Positions 31,556-39,938 of a DNA stretch of 64,000 nt are shown here, in pieces (position 1 is the stretch's first letter; every line of letters starts with the position of its first letter). The DNA is from Rhizobium sp. Q54. Its GTDB lineage: Bacteria; Pseudomonadota; Alphaproteobacteria; UBA828. The DNA lies in assembly GCA_945892755.1 (NCBI GenBank), contig CAMDDO010000001.1:62001-126000 (forward strand), read 5' to 3'. The position numbers and the translations under genes are program-made. A model generated the notes under the pieces. That model worked only from the letters and a program-made list of their open reading frames with translations, was not told where the DNA came from and made no database searches.

Positions 31556-33124
31556 CTAAACCGTTTGTTTTTCGAAGAAGTGGCCGAGAACGGCCTGCTC
31601 GCTGATCTCTGCCTTGGGCAGCTCGGCACGCAATTCGCCCCGATACATGACGTAGGCGCGATTGGTCAGATGGAGGATCTCCGGCAAATCGGAAGAGATC
31701 AACAGAATGCCGGCGCCGGCCTCACAAAGCGTCTTGATGAAGTTATAGATATGAACACGGGCACCGACATCGACGCCGACCGTCGGCTCATCGAAAATGA
31801 ACAGCTTTACGTCGCGCGCGAGTGATTTGCCGACCAGCACTTTTTGCTGATTGCCGCCTGAGAAATGCTCGAGCGCGCGCTCGACATTGGGCGGGTCGAG
31901 ATCGAGCCGGCGCACCAAGTCCTTCACCACCGTACGCTCATTGGCGCGACGCAAGAAAAAGCCGTTCGAGAACGTGCGCAGCCAAAGCGACGAAAGCGCG
32001 ATGTTCTCGCGCACGTTCTGCATCATCACCAGACCTTCTTGGCGACGATCCGACGGCAAATAGTAAAGCCCGCGATCGAGCATGCGGCGCGGGCCCAGCT
32101 TGTTGGTCTTGCGCACCTCATAGACCACCTGGCCATTGAAAGAGATGCGCCCCGCGCTGATTTTTTCCAAGCCAAAACAGGCGCGACCGATCTGTGATTT
32201 GCCTGAACCAACCAGGCCGGCGAGACCCACGATCTCGCCCGCGCGGACATTGATCGAGACGTCGCGCACGCCGCCATCGGCGGTCGACAAATTCTCGATC
32301 TGAAGCAGATTGTCCTTCGGCGCGAAGTGCACCGCGGGGAAGACTTGATCGATGACCCGGCCGGTCATGAGCTCAACCAGCCTTTGATCGCTGGCTTCCT
32401 CGACCCCGATGGTCGCGACGAACTTGCCGTCGCGCAGCACCGTGATGCGATCGCCGATGCGCTTGATTTCGTTCATCCGATGCGTGATGTAGATGATCCC
32501 GATGCCTTCTTTCTTGATCTGCTCGATCAGCGCGAACAGGCGATCGGTTTCGCGCTCGGTCAAGGAGGCCGTGGGTTCATCGAAAATCATGACGGATGGT
32601 TTGGTGCGAAACGCCTTGGCGATTTCGACCATTTGTTGCTGCGCGCGCGACAGATACATCACCAGGTCGCGCGGCTTGAGGTCGAAGCCGAGGCGATCGA
32701 GTACTTCGCGCGCCTGCCGGCGCAGGCCCACTTTGTCGAGCAGCGGGCCCTTGTGGACCTCGGAGCCGAGGAACAGATTGTCCTCGATGGAGAGTTGCGG
32801 CACCAGGGAGAACTCCTGGAATACCGCGCTAATGCCGAGCGCGCGCGCGTGGTGAACCGAGGAAATGCTGATCGGCTCGTCCTTGAAGAAGATTCGCCCG
32901 CCTGACGGCCGATGAACCCCAGCGATGATCTGAATCATCGTCGACTTGCCGGCCCCATTCTCGCCGAACAGGACGTGGACCTCGCCCGGTCGCACGTCGA
33001 AATTCACCTGATCGAGCGCGAGCGTGCCCGGGAACTGCTTGGAGATCGCCTCCAAGCGCAAAAGAACAGGAGCACCAGAACCTTTCGGTTCCGGGCTCCC
33101 AACATCATCGCTGACCATGGCCAT
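31556..33124 (-). CDS. Sugar-type (RbsA/MglA-like) tandem ABC ATPase
   Basis: FGENGAGKSTMIQII, SRAQQQMVEIAKAF, second half GLVGSGKSQIGRACFG and SGGNQQKVLVGKSLARDVKLFIFDEPTVGVDVG. Confidence 0.93.
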   Translation of the reverse strand: MAMVSDDVGSPEPKGSGAPVLLRLEAISKQFPGTLALDQVNFDVRPGEVHVLFGENGAGKSTMIQIIAGVHRPSGGRIFFKDEPISISSVHHARALGISAVFQEFSLVPQLSIEDNLFLGSEVHKGPLLDKVGLRRQAREVLDRLGFDLKPRDLVMYLSRAQQQMVEIAKAFRTKPSVMIFDEPTASLTERETDRLFALIEQIKKEGIGIIYITHRMNEIKRIGDRITVLRDGKFVATIGVEEASDQRLVELMTGRVIDQVFPAVHFAPKDNLLQIENLSTADGGVRDVSINVRAGEIVGLAGLVGSGKSQIGRACFGLEKISAGRISFNGQVVYEVRKTNKLGPRRMLDRGLYYLPSDRRQEGLVMMQNVRENIALSSLWLRTFSNGFFLRRANERTVVKDLVRRLDLDPPNVERALEHFSGGNQQKVLVGKSLARDVKLFIFDEPTVGVDVGARVHIYNFIKTLCEAGAGILLISSDLPEILHLTNRAYVMYRGELRAELPKAEISEQAVLGHFFEKQTV

Positions 33125-33156
33125 GAATCGGACTCAAACGCCGATGGTCTTCGTGC

Positions 33157-34350
33157 TCAGTCGACCGTGAACACCGGCGTCCAACCTTCGGGCGCCAGGG
33201 TCGTCGCGGTATTGAAGTCCTTGATATTTTCCGGCGTGACATTGGTCGGCACCGGCTGCACGTGCTCGGTGGTGAGGCCGGTCTTGTTGTATTCGGGTCG
33301 TCCGCCGGTAGCAAAGGGCTTCTTCTCCAGGATACGCACGGCCTGATCGATGCTAATCCGAGCTTGGATAATCATCTGGTCAGACGGGGCCATGGCCACG
33401 CGGCCCTGACCGACGAACATATGCATGCCTGGCGTGTAGTAATAAGCCACCAGCTTGACCTGCTTCTCGATGCCACGCTCGCGCACCGCCGAAACTGCGG
33501 CTTCGATCGCCGGGGCCACGCCGACGATATAGTCGAGATCCGTCTTGCCGCCCGAGGACTGCGCCTGGATGACGTCCTCGACTAGCGGCAGCTGAGTGTC
33601 CTTGTTTGTATTGCCCCATTTGGTGGAGATGAGTTCAGCGTCGCTGCCTTTCACGCCGGCGTTACAACCTTTGTCTCCTGCGACCGACCAACTGGCGCCG
33701 GGCGGGCCCGGGTACCAAGCGAGCTTCTTTTTGCCGCTACCGGCCGGATGTTGATCGGCAATCCACTTACAGGCGATGAAGCCCATGGTGTAGTAGCTCT
33801 CGAGCGATTTCGCATCGACCTTGGTGTCAATGCCGTTGATCAGGTCGATCGCAGGGAGGCCCTTACCGCGAATCTCCTCGATTTGCTTGGTGTTGCCATC
33901 GCCCGAAATCGCAGCAAAGATCAGCGCTTCTGCACCGTTGGCCACGCAATCTTCGATCTGGGCGATCTGCTTTTCGAGTTTGTCGTACCCGCCGGCCTCG
34001 ACCAGCGTGATCTTCTGGCCGAGCCGCTTGCCTTCTTCGATGATGCCGTAGGCCGCCCCCACCCAATATGAATCCGCGAGGTGCGGGAACGACACGCAGA
34101 TGTGGTGCTTCTTGGCGACATCGCCCGACATCAGCGGCACATAATCGACCACTTCTAGTTTGGCCGCGTCATTGGCCGGATCGGCCCAGCACTTGGGATC
34201 GCCGTCCGTGCAGGCCGGATTGTAGATTTGGACTTTGGCCGGCCACCATTGGGCCGCGTCTTCCGCCTTGGCTGCCGGTGCTTGCGTCAGTGCGCCGACG
34301 ACCATCGCCGCGCCGAGCGCCAATCCGGCGCCGATTGATAAGATCTTCAT
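33157..34350 (-). CDS. Periplasmic substrate-binding protein, TorT-like
   Basis: Signal peptide; CVSFPHLADSYWVGAAYGIIEEGKRLGQKITLVEAGGYDKLEKQIAQIEDCVANGAEALI resembles TorT-type periplasmic binding proteins. Confidence 0.83.
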   Translation of the reverse strand: MKILSIGAGLALGAAMVVGALTQAPAAKAEDAAQWWPAKVQIYNPACTDGDPKCWADPANDAAKLEVVDYVPLMSGDVAKKHHICVSFPHLADSYWVGAAYGIIEEGKRLGQKITLVEAGGYDKLEKQIAQIEDCVANGAEALIFAAISGDGNTKQIEEIRGKGLPAIDLINGIDTKVDAKSLESYYTMGFIACKWIADQHPAGSGKKKLAWYPGPPGASWSVAGDKGCNAGVKGSDAELISTKWGNTNKDTQLPLVEDVIQAQSSGGKTDLDYIVGVAPAIEAAVSAVRERGIEKQVKLVAYYYTPGMHMFVGQGRVAMAPSDQMIIQARISIDQAVRILEKKPFATGGRPEYNKTGLTTEHVQPVPTNVTPENIKDFNTATTLAPEGWTPVFTVD

Positions 34351-34899
34351 GTTGCTATTGCCCTCCCATTCATTGGCATTTGAGCGTCCGCCTCGCTCAG
34401 TCAGATGCGAAAGTCAGCATCGTTAGCGTGGCCCGTCAGATACCCGTTGTCAACGATGCTCAGGTCTTTGCAAGGAAAAGCAAAACTAGCCAATCATGCG
34501 TACATGCCGAACGCTCCGGGCGCTGCGTTTGCGTAGCACTTGCCCGGTCTGCGATTGGCCCTGAATCTGTCGGCTAGTCCCGCGTGAACCCGTGACGGCG
34601 TGCGCCAGAGGCGCCGTTTTCGCGATTGTGTCACTTCGGTTTGCATTGTCTTTTCGTTGAGGGCGTGCGCTCGGCAACGGCGACGCAACAACGCCTAAAA
34701 TTGAGTCGCGCGCGGCGCTCGGAAAATAATCGCTCAAGATCTCATAGAATTGGTCCGACCAAATCGAATGCTCGCTCCAGGAATCCGGCTTGTTCTTATT
34801 GAAAGCGAGCGCCCCCACGCCTACGCTGAATCTGTCGTCGACAAAAGTTTGACGACGCCCTGAGGGGCAAGCGGTCGCGCAATAAATCGGGAGGGACGC

Positions 34900-35316
34900 A
34901 TGGCGACCAAGACAGGCGTGCAGCTCAATCTTGGCTATACGGCAACCGACGATTTCATCACCCGCACCTGGATCCTGCCGCTTCTGGCCGACAAGGCGAA
35001 GCGCGCGAAATTGATCGAGGAGCATCGCAACAATCCGGTCGGCAAGCCGGGCAAGGCCGGCAAGGCGGCGGTACAGCACAGCGACGATCTCGCGCGCGTC
35101 ATCGACAAATTTCGGCGCGCGCCGCAAGCCGGCAAATATGTTCGCATCGCGGTGGTGCCGCACAAGGAATACGCCATCGGCGTGCTTTCGGGCGTCCGCG
35201 GCAAGCCGGTCAAGGTGCTCGAGAACAAGACCTACAAGAGCGAAGACGAGTGCGAACACGCGATCTTCGTGCGGCGCGTCGAAGACTTCTTGGCCGCCTA
35301 TCGCGTGAAAAAATAA
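34900..35316 (+). CDS. Putative N,N-dimethylformamidase small (alpha) subunit
   Basis: 138 aa basic protein with GGAGGG-type RBS immediately upstream of the large-subunit-like gene; size and position match DmfA1; the sequence itself is not diagnostic by eye. Confidence 0.6.
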   Translation: MATKTGVQLNLGYTATDDFITRTWILPLLADKAKRAKLIEEHRNNPVGKPGKAGKAAVQHSDDLARVIDKFRRAPQAGKYVRIAVVPHKEYAIGVLSGVRGKPVKVLENKTYKSEDECEHAIFVRRVEDFLAAYRVKK

Positions 35317-35398
35317 CTGGCACCCGACGCAACCGGCTTTGGCGCGGCGGCGCTGGCACAGCGCGGCGCGCGCCTGACGACATCAGGGAGGGACAAGC

Positions 35399-37759
35399 AT
35401 GCTTCGGATCGTGGGCTATTCGGATTGTTATTCGCTCCACCCCGGCGACACCATCAAGTTCTATGTCAATTCGGAGAAGGGTGAGTCGTATCAAGCTGAC
35501 ATCGTGCGCCTGATTCACGGCGACACCAACCCGGAGGGACCGGGCTTCAAGGAAGAAGTCAAAAAGACCCCGGTCAGCGCCAAATACAAGGGCCGCAACC
35601 AGAAGATCCATGGCGGCTCCTATGTGATCGTGCCGAACGATCCGCGCTTCAATCTTCAGAGCTTCACGCTGCAGGCGATGATTTTCCCGACCACGCCCGA
35701 AAAAGGCATGCAGGGCATCCTGACCAAATGGGACCATGGCAAGAAGGCGGGCTATGGCCTGATCATTGACGACAAGGGCTGCCTCGCGGTCGGCATCGCG
35801 AACGACAAGGGCAAGATGACCATGCTCTCGAGCGGCAAGAAGCTCCTGCGCAAGGTCTGGTACCTCGCCGCCGCGAGCTATGACGCGGAATCGGGCAAGC
35901 TCAAGCTTTATCAAATTCCGATCCCGACCTCGGCCAATGGCGGGCTTGGCATGTCGCTCGTGCATCCCTTGAGCGAAACCTCGCGCATCGTTTCGCAGGA
36001 CGCCAAGCTCGGCGCACCCGCCGCCAATGACGCGCCGTTTCTGATGGGCGCCTGGGCGGAAAAGCCGCGCTCCGGCCGACGCATTTTCGGGGCGCATTAC
36101 AAGGAAGCAACCAGCCCGGTCGAGCTCCCGGTTCAAGGCGGCTGTTATAACGGCAAGATCGACCGGCCGCGGCTCGCCCGCCGCGCCCTCAGTCACGCCG
36201 AGATCGATGCGCTCGCGCGCGGCTACAGATATTGCCCGAGCGAATTGCGCAATGAGGTGATCGCGGCGTGGGATTTCCACGCCAATATCAGCAACAACAT
36301 CGCCTCGACCTACATCATCGACACCTCGACCAGTTTGTTGAACGGCCACGCGGTCAATCTGCCGGCGCGCGGCATGACCGGCTATAACTGGACCGCGGAT
36401 GAGATCGTCTATCATCACAAGCCCGAGGAATATGGCGCGATCCATTTCCACGATGACGACATCGACGATGCGCGTTGGGAAGTCGATTTCGAATTCACCG
36501 TGCCGGCTGGTTGGAAAAGCGGCGTCTATGCGGCGCGGCTCCGCATCAATGGGGAGTCGACGCCCGAGACCGAGGACTATGTGCCGTTCTTCCTCCGTCC
36601 GCCCAAGGGCACGACCACGGCCGACATCTGCTTCATCGTGCCGCTGCAAAGCTACCTCGCCTATTCGAACGACAATCTCGGCGCGAACTCGGTCGCGGCC
36701 CAGTTGCTCGGTGGCAAAGTGCCAATCTTGCAGGCGTCCGACCTGTTCCTCAACGAACACCGCGAATATGGCCTTTCGACATATTCATGCCACTCGGATG
36801 GCTCGGGCGTGTGCTATTCCTCGCGCCTGCGGCCCATTCTCAACATGCGGCCCAAATATCGCCACTGGCTGTCGCCTTCGCTCTGGCAGCTCAATGGCGA
36901 TCTGCACTTGACCGACTGGCTCGAGGAGATGGGCTTCAATTTCGACGTCCACACCGATGAGGATTTGCAACGCGAGGGCGTCGACCTGCTGAAAAAATAC
37001 CGCGGGGTGCTGACCGGCACGCACCCGGAATATGCCTCCGAGAAAATGCTCGACGCCTATGAGGCCTATCAGCAGCATGGCGGGCGTTGGCTCTATCTCG
37101 GCGCCGACGGCTTCTATTGGGTGACCGAATTCCACCCCGACAATTACAACATCGTCGAAGTGCGCAAGGGTGAGGCCGGCACGCGGGCCTGGACCGCCAA
37201 TCCGGGCGAATACAACAACGCCTTCGATGGCAAATATGGCGGCATGTGGCGCGCGCGCGGACGTATCCCGACCAAGGTGTGCGGCCTCACCTTCACCGGC
37301 TATGGCTTCGACGTGTCGACTTATTATCGCCGCATGCCGGATAGCGAACGGCCCGAATGCGCCTGGATGTTCAACGGCATCGGCAAGGACGAGATCATCG
37401 GCGATTTCGGCCTGGTTGGCGGCGGCGCGGCAGGGCTCGAGATCGATCGCTATGACCTCGAATTCGGCACGCCGCACAATGCCTATCTGCTCGGACGCTC
37501 GGAAGGTCATACCGATCTGATGATGCAGGTAAACGAAGAAATTCATTTCACCTGTCGTGGCTATTATGGCGGCGGCGATGAGAACCCGATGATCCGTGCC
37601 GACATGATCTACTACAAGACGCCGAATGACGGCGGCGTATTCGCGCCCGGCTCGCTTGCCTGGTGCGGCTCGCTCTCGCACAACAATTACAAGAACAACG
37701 TCTCCAAACTGATGGAGAACGTGATCAAGGGTTTCCTGAAGCCGGGCCCCTTGCCCTGA
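35399..37759 (+). CDS. N,N-dimethylformamidase large (beta) subunit-like protein
   Basis: 786 aa; MLRIVGYSDCYSLHPGDTIKFYVNSEKGESYQADIVRLIHGDTNPEGPGFKEE, SYLAYSNDN, HREYGLSTYSCHSDGSGVCYSSRLRP, LHLTDWLEEMGFNFDVHTDEDL typical of this family. Confidence 0.85.
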   Translation: MLRIVGYSDCYSLHPGDTIKFYVNSEKGESYQADIVRLIHGDTNPEGPGFKEEVKKTPVSAKYKGRNQKIHGGSYVIVPNDPRFNLQSFTLQAMIFPTTPEKGMQGILTKWDHGKKAGYGLIIDDKGCLAVGIANDKGKMTMLSSGKKLLRKVWYLAAASYDAESGKLKLYQIPIPTSANGGLGMSLVHPLSETSRIVSQDAKLGAPAANDAPFLMGAWAEKPRSGRRIFGAHYKEATSPVELPVQGGCYNGKIDRPRLARRALSHAEIDALARGYRYCPSELRNEVIAAWDFHANISNNIASTYIIDTSTSLLNGHAVNLPARGMTGYNWTADEIVYHHKPEEYGAIHFHDDDIDDARWEVDFEFTVPAGWKSGVYAARLRINGESTPETEDYVPFFLRPPKGTTTADICFIVPLQSYLAYSNDNLGANSVAAQLLGGKVPILQASDLFLNEHREYGLSTYSCHSDGSGVCYSSRLRPILNMRPKYRHWLSPSLWQLNGDLHLTDWLEEMGFNFDVHTDEDLQREGVDLLKKYRGVLTGTHPEYASEKMLDAYEAYQQHGGRWLYLGADGFYWVTEFHPDNYNIVEVRKGEAGTRAWTANPGEYNNAFDGKYGGMWRARGRIPTKVCGLTFTGYGFDVSTYYRRMPDSERPECAWMFNGIGKDEIIGDFGLVGGGAAGLEIDRYDLEFGTPHNAYLLGRSEGHTDLMMQVNEEIHFTCRGYYGGGDENPMIRADMIYYKTPNDGGVFAPGSLAWCGSLSHNNYKNNVSKLMENVIKGFLKPGPLP

Positions 37760-37780
37760 GCCTTTGGGCTCGCGATGATA

Positions 37781-37810
37781 GCGGGGCGGCTCGCAAGGGC
37801 CGCCCCGTTT
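37781..37810 (+). terminator. Rho-independent terminator-like hairpin
   Basis: CGGGGCGGC-TCGCAAGG-GCCGCCCCG followed by TTT, 20-50 nt after the large-subunit stop. Confidence 0.65.
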
Positions 37811-37837
37811 GATTTCGAGATGCGGGAGAGAGAGGCC

Positions 37838-38197
37838 ATGCCAACCGATCCTGATCGCTGGCTCAAGCCAGGCTACACGCCCTCCGCCAAAGTGCGGCCG
37901 ACCGATCTCGACCGGCGGAGTCCGCGTTTGCCCGAGCTTCTCAAGGGGCTCGACCGAGATAAGCTCGCCGAGTTCGCCCAGGTGCTGTTTCAGTTGAACG
38001 GTTTTCGGCGCGGACCCGTGAAGGGCTATTACGTCGTGGTCGAGACCAAGCCCGGCGTGGAATGGAAAGTCGGCCAGCTTTGCGCCGATCCTGACGCACC
38101 GCTCCATATCGTCGATGAGCGCAGCTTCGATAACAGCGATGAACCGCTGAAACTCGCCGAAGCGCTGCGCGCGGCCGACCCGCCGCGCTATGGCTGA
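37838..38197 (+). CDS. Conserved-looking hypothetical protein, coupled to downstream monooxygenase
   Basis: MPTDPDRWLKPGYTPSAKVRPTDLDRRSPRLPELLKGL...; stop overlaps the start of the 38190 gene by 8 nt. Confidence 0.6.
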   Translation: MPTDPDRWLKPGYTPSAKVRPTDLDRRSPRLPELLKGLDRDKLAEFAQVLFQLNGFRRGPVKGYYVVVETKPGVEWKVGQLCADPDAPLHIVDERSFDNSDEPLKLAEALRAADPPRYG

Positions 38198-39359
38198 ACG
38201 TCACGTCGAGATCGCCGGCGCAGGTTTCTCCGGCCTCACGATCGCGACCGCGCTCGCGCAACGTGGCTGGTCGGTGCGCGTGCATGAGCGCGCGCCCGAA
38301 GTGCGCGCCTTCGGCGCCGGCATTTGGTTGTGGGACAATGGCATCCGCGTGCTGAACGCGATCGGCGCGGCCGATGAGGCGCTCGACGGTTGCACCGAAG
38401 CCAAGGTCTGGGAAAGCTGGGACCGCACAGGCGACCTGATCGATCGCGTGCAATTCGGCATCGGCGGCGGCTCACGGGTTTTTTGCGTCGTGCGCCAGCA
38501 ATTACTGATGGCGATCCTGCACGCGGCGGAGCGCGCCGGTGTCGAGGTGTGCACCAATTCGGAAGCGGTTGGCGCGACGGCGGACGGCGCGCTCAAGCTC
38601 GCGAGCGGCGAAACGCTCAAGGCCGACCTCGTGATCGGCGCCGATGGTATCCGCTCGAAGGTGCGCGATTCGCTTGGCCTCTTGAAGCGCCGCCATGTTC
38701 ATATCGACGGTGCGATTCGCGTGTTGATCCCGCGCACCGCCGAGGAATACGAAACCGAGGAAGGCCGCAAAATCCGCGAATGGTGGTATGGCTCGCGCCG
38801 CCTGCTCTATACACCCTGCAGCAAGGACGTGGTCTATCTCTGCTTCACCATGATGGCGCGTGACAAGGAGGCGGCCGAGATTCCCTTGCGCAAGGAAGTC
38901 TGGGCCCGGAGCTTTCCCCAACTGAAGCACATGATCGATCGGGTCGGCACCGACGGCCGTTATGATCGCTTCGAGACCTCGAGACTGCATCGCTGGTCGA
39001 AGGGCCGGGTCGCGATCATGGGTGATGCCGCGCATTCCATGTCGCCGGGCCTCGGCCAAGGCGGCGGCTCATCGCTCGTTAGCGCGCTTACCTTGCCGGC
39101 GCTGATTGACGAGATGGGCGCGATCGAGCCCGCGCTTGAGGCCTGGGAAACAGCGCTTCGCCCCTTGGCCGAACACACCCAGCGCTGGTCGAAGATCACC
39201 TGGCCCTTGATTCCCTGGCCGGCCTGGGTTGCGCGGCGCTATTACGCCTTCCCGCTGGCGAAAGGCTGGATCGCCAAGCAGCGCATGCGCCCATCGCTCC
39301 ACGTCGCGAAGGGAACGGAGGGTCACAGGCTCTGGGTGCCAACAAGAGCGGGCGTGTAA
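38190..39359 (+). CDS. FAD-dependent aromatic monooxygenase (salicylate-hydroxylase-like)
   Basis: IAGAGFSGLTIATALAQRGWSVRVHERA, DLVIGADGIRSKVRDSLG, VAIMGDAAHSMSPGLGQGG. Confidence 0.92.
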   Translation: MAERHVEIAGAGFSGLTIATALAQRGWSVRVHERAPEVRAFGAGIWLWDNGIRVLNAIGAADEALDGCTEAKVWESWDRTGDLIDRVQFGIGGGSRVFCVVRQQLLMAILHAAERAGVEVCTNSEAVGATADGALKLASGETLKADLVIGADGIRSKVRDSLGLLKRRHVHIDGAIRVLIPRTAEEYETEEGRKIREWWYGSRRLLYTPCSKDVVYLCFTMMARDKEAAEIPLRKEVWARSFPQLKHMIDRVGTDGRYDRFETSRLHRWSKGRVAIMGDAAHSMSPGLGQGGGSSLVSALTLPALIDEMGAIEPALEAWETALRPLAEHTQRWSKITWPLIPWPAWVARRYYAFPLAKGWIAKQRMRPSLHVAKGTEGHRLWVPTRAGV

Positions 39360-39371
39360 GCTCGCTTACTT

Positions 39372-39451
39372 CGTCATGCCCGGGCGTAGACCCGGGCATT
39401 CAGTTCTCTTCAAGAAAACCCTGGATTGCCGGGTCAAGCCCGGCAATGACG
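39372..39451. repeat. REP-like paired palindromes (CGTCAT...ATGACG family)
   Basis: CGTCATGCCCGGGCGTAGACCCGGGCAT and TGGATTGCCGGGTCAAGCCCGGCAATGACG facing each other between convergent genes. Confidence 0.75.
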
Positions 39452-39479
39452 TGAAAAGAGAGTTCGGAGCATCAACCAT

Positions 39480-39929
39480 TCACGCCTTGCGGTGAGTCTT
39501 GGCGAGCGCGATCAGCGGGTGCGTCGGTGACATCTGGAATTTGATCAGCAGCTCGCGCGCCAGCATGTCGCGGTCTTGCTGGTTGTCGGGCAGCTTCAAG
39601 TTCGCCGGCACCTGAACCCAGCCATTGATGTTGCGGTCGAACACCGCCGGCCGCCCCTCCTCATAGCCCATGTGCACGTCTTCGAGCCAATTGAGGTCAG
39701 GCCAGCCCATGATCTCGATGTATTTTTTCAGGAACGGCGTGATGCGCGCATAGTCCGGCACGAGGTTCACGTCATAGCGATAGCCGATGTGCTGGCCGAT
39801 CTCCTTCTCGCGCGCGGTGTCGAGGCCCTTCGACTTCAGGAAATAGTCGACATCGGTCTTTTTCGCGCCTTTGGTTTTAGCCGCGGGCTTCTTCGCGGGC
39901 TTGGCCTTGAGCTTGATGACTTTCGCCAT
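39480..39929 (-). CDS. Hypothetical protein with Lys/Ala-rich N-terminal tail, at 3' end of the mgs/glx-like cluster
   Basis: MAKVIKLKAKPAKKPAAKTKGAKKTDVDYFLKSKGLDTAREKEIGQHIGYRYDVNLVPDYARITPFLKKYIEIMGWPDLNWLEDVHMGYEEGRP; same strand, 9-nt gap. Confidence 0.65.
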   Translation of the reverse strand: MAKVIKLKAKPAKKPAAKTKGAKKTDVDYFLKSKGLDTAREKEIGQHIGYRYDVNLVPDYARITPFLKKYIEIMGWPDLNWLEDVHMGYEEGRPAVFDRNINGWVQVPANLKLPDNQQDRDMLARELLIKFQMSPTHPLIALAKTHRKA

Positions 39930-39938
39930 GGTCGGCTC

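Noticed and set aside
34486-35259. 257-aa minus-strand ORF covering the divergent promoter and the small-subunit gene
   Set aside because: Spans a regulatory gap and is antisense to a gene with a good RBS; low-complexity translation.
35210-36760. 516-aa minus-strand ORF opposite the DMFase-like large subunit (likewise 36785-38107)
   Set aside because: Mirror-frame ORFs; no domain recognised, sense frame has clear family motifs.
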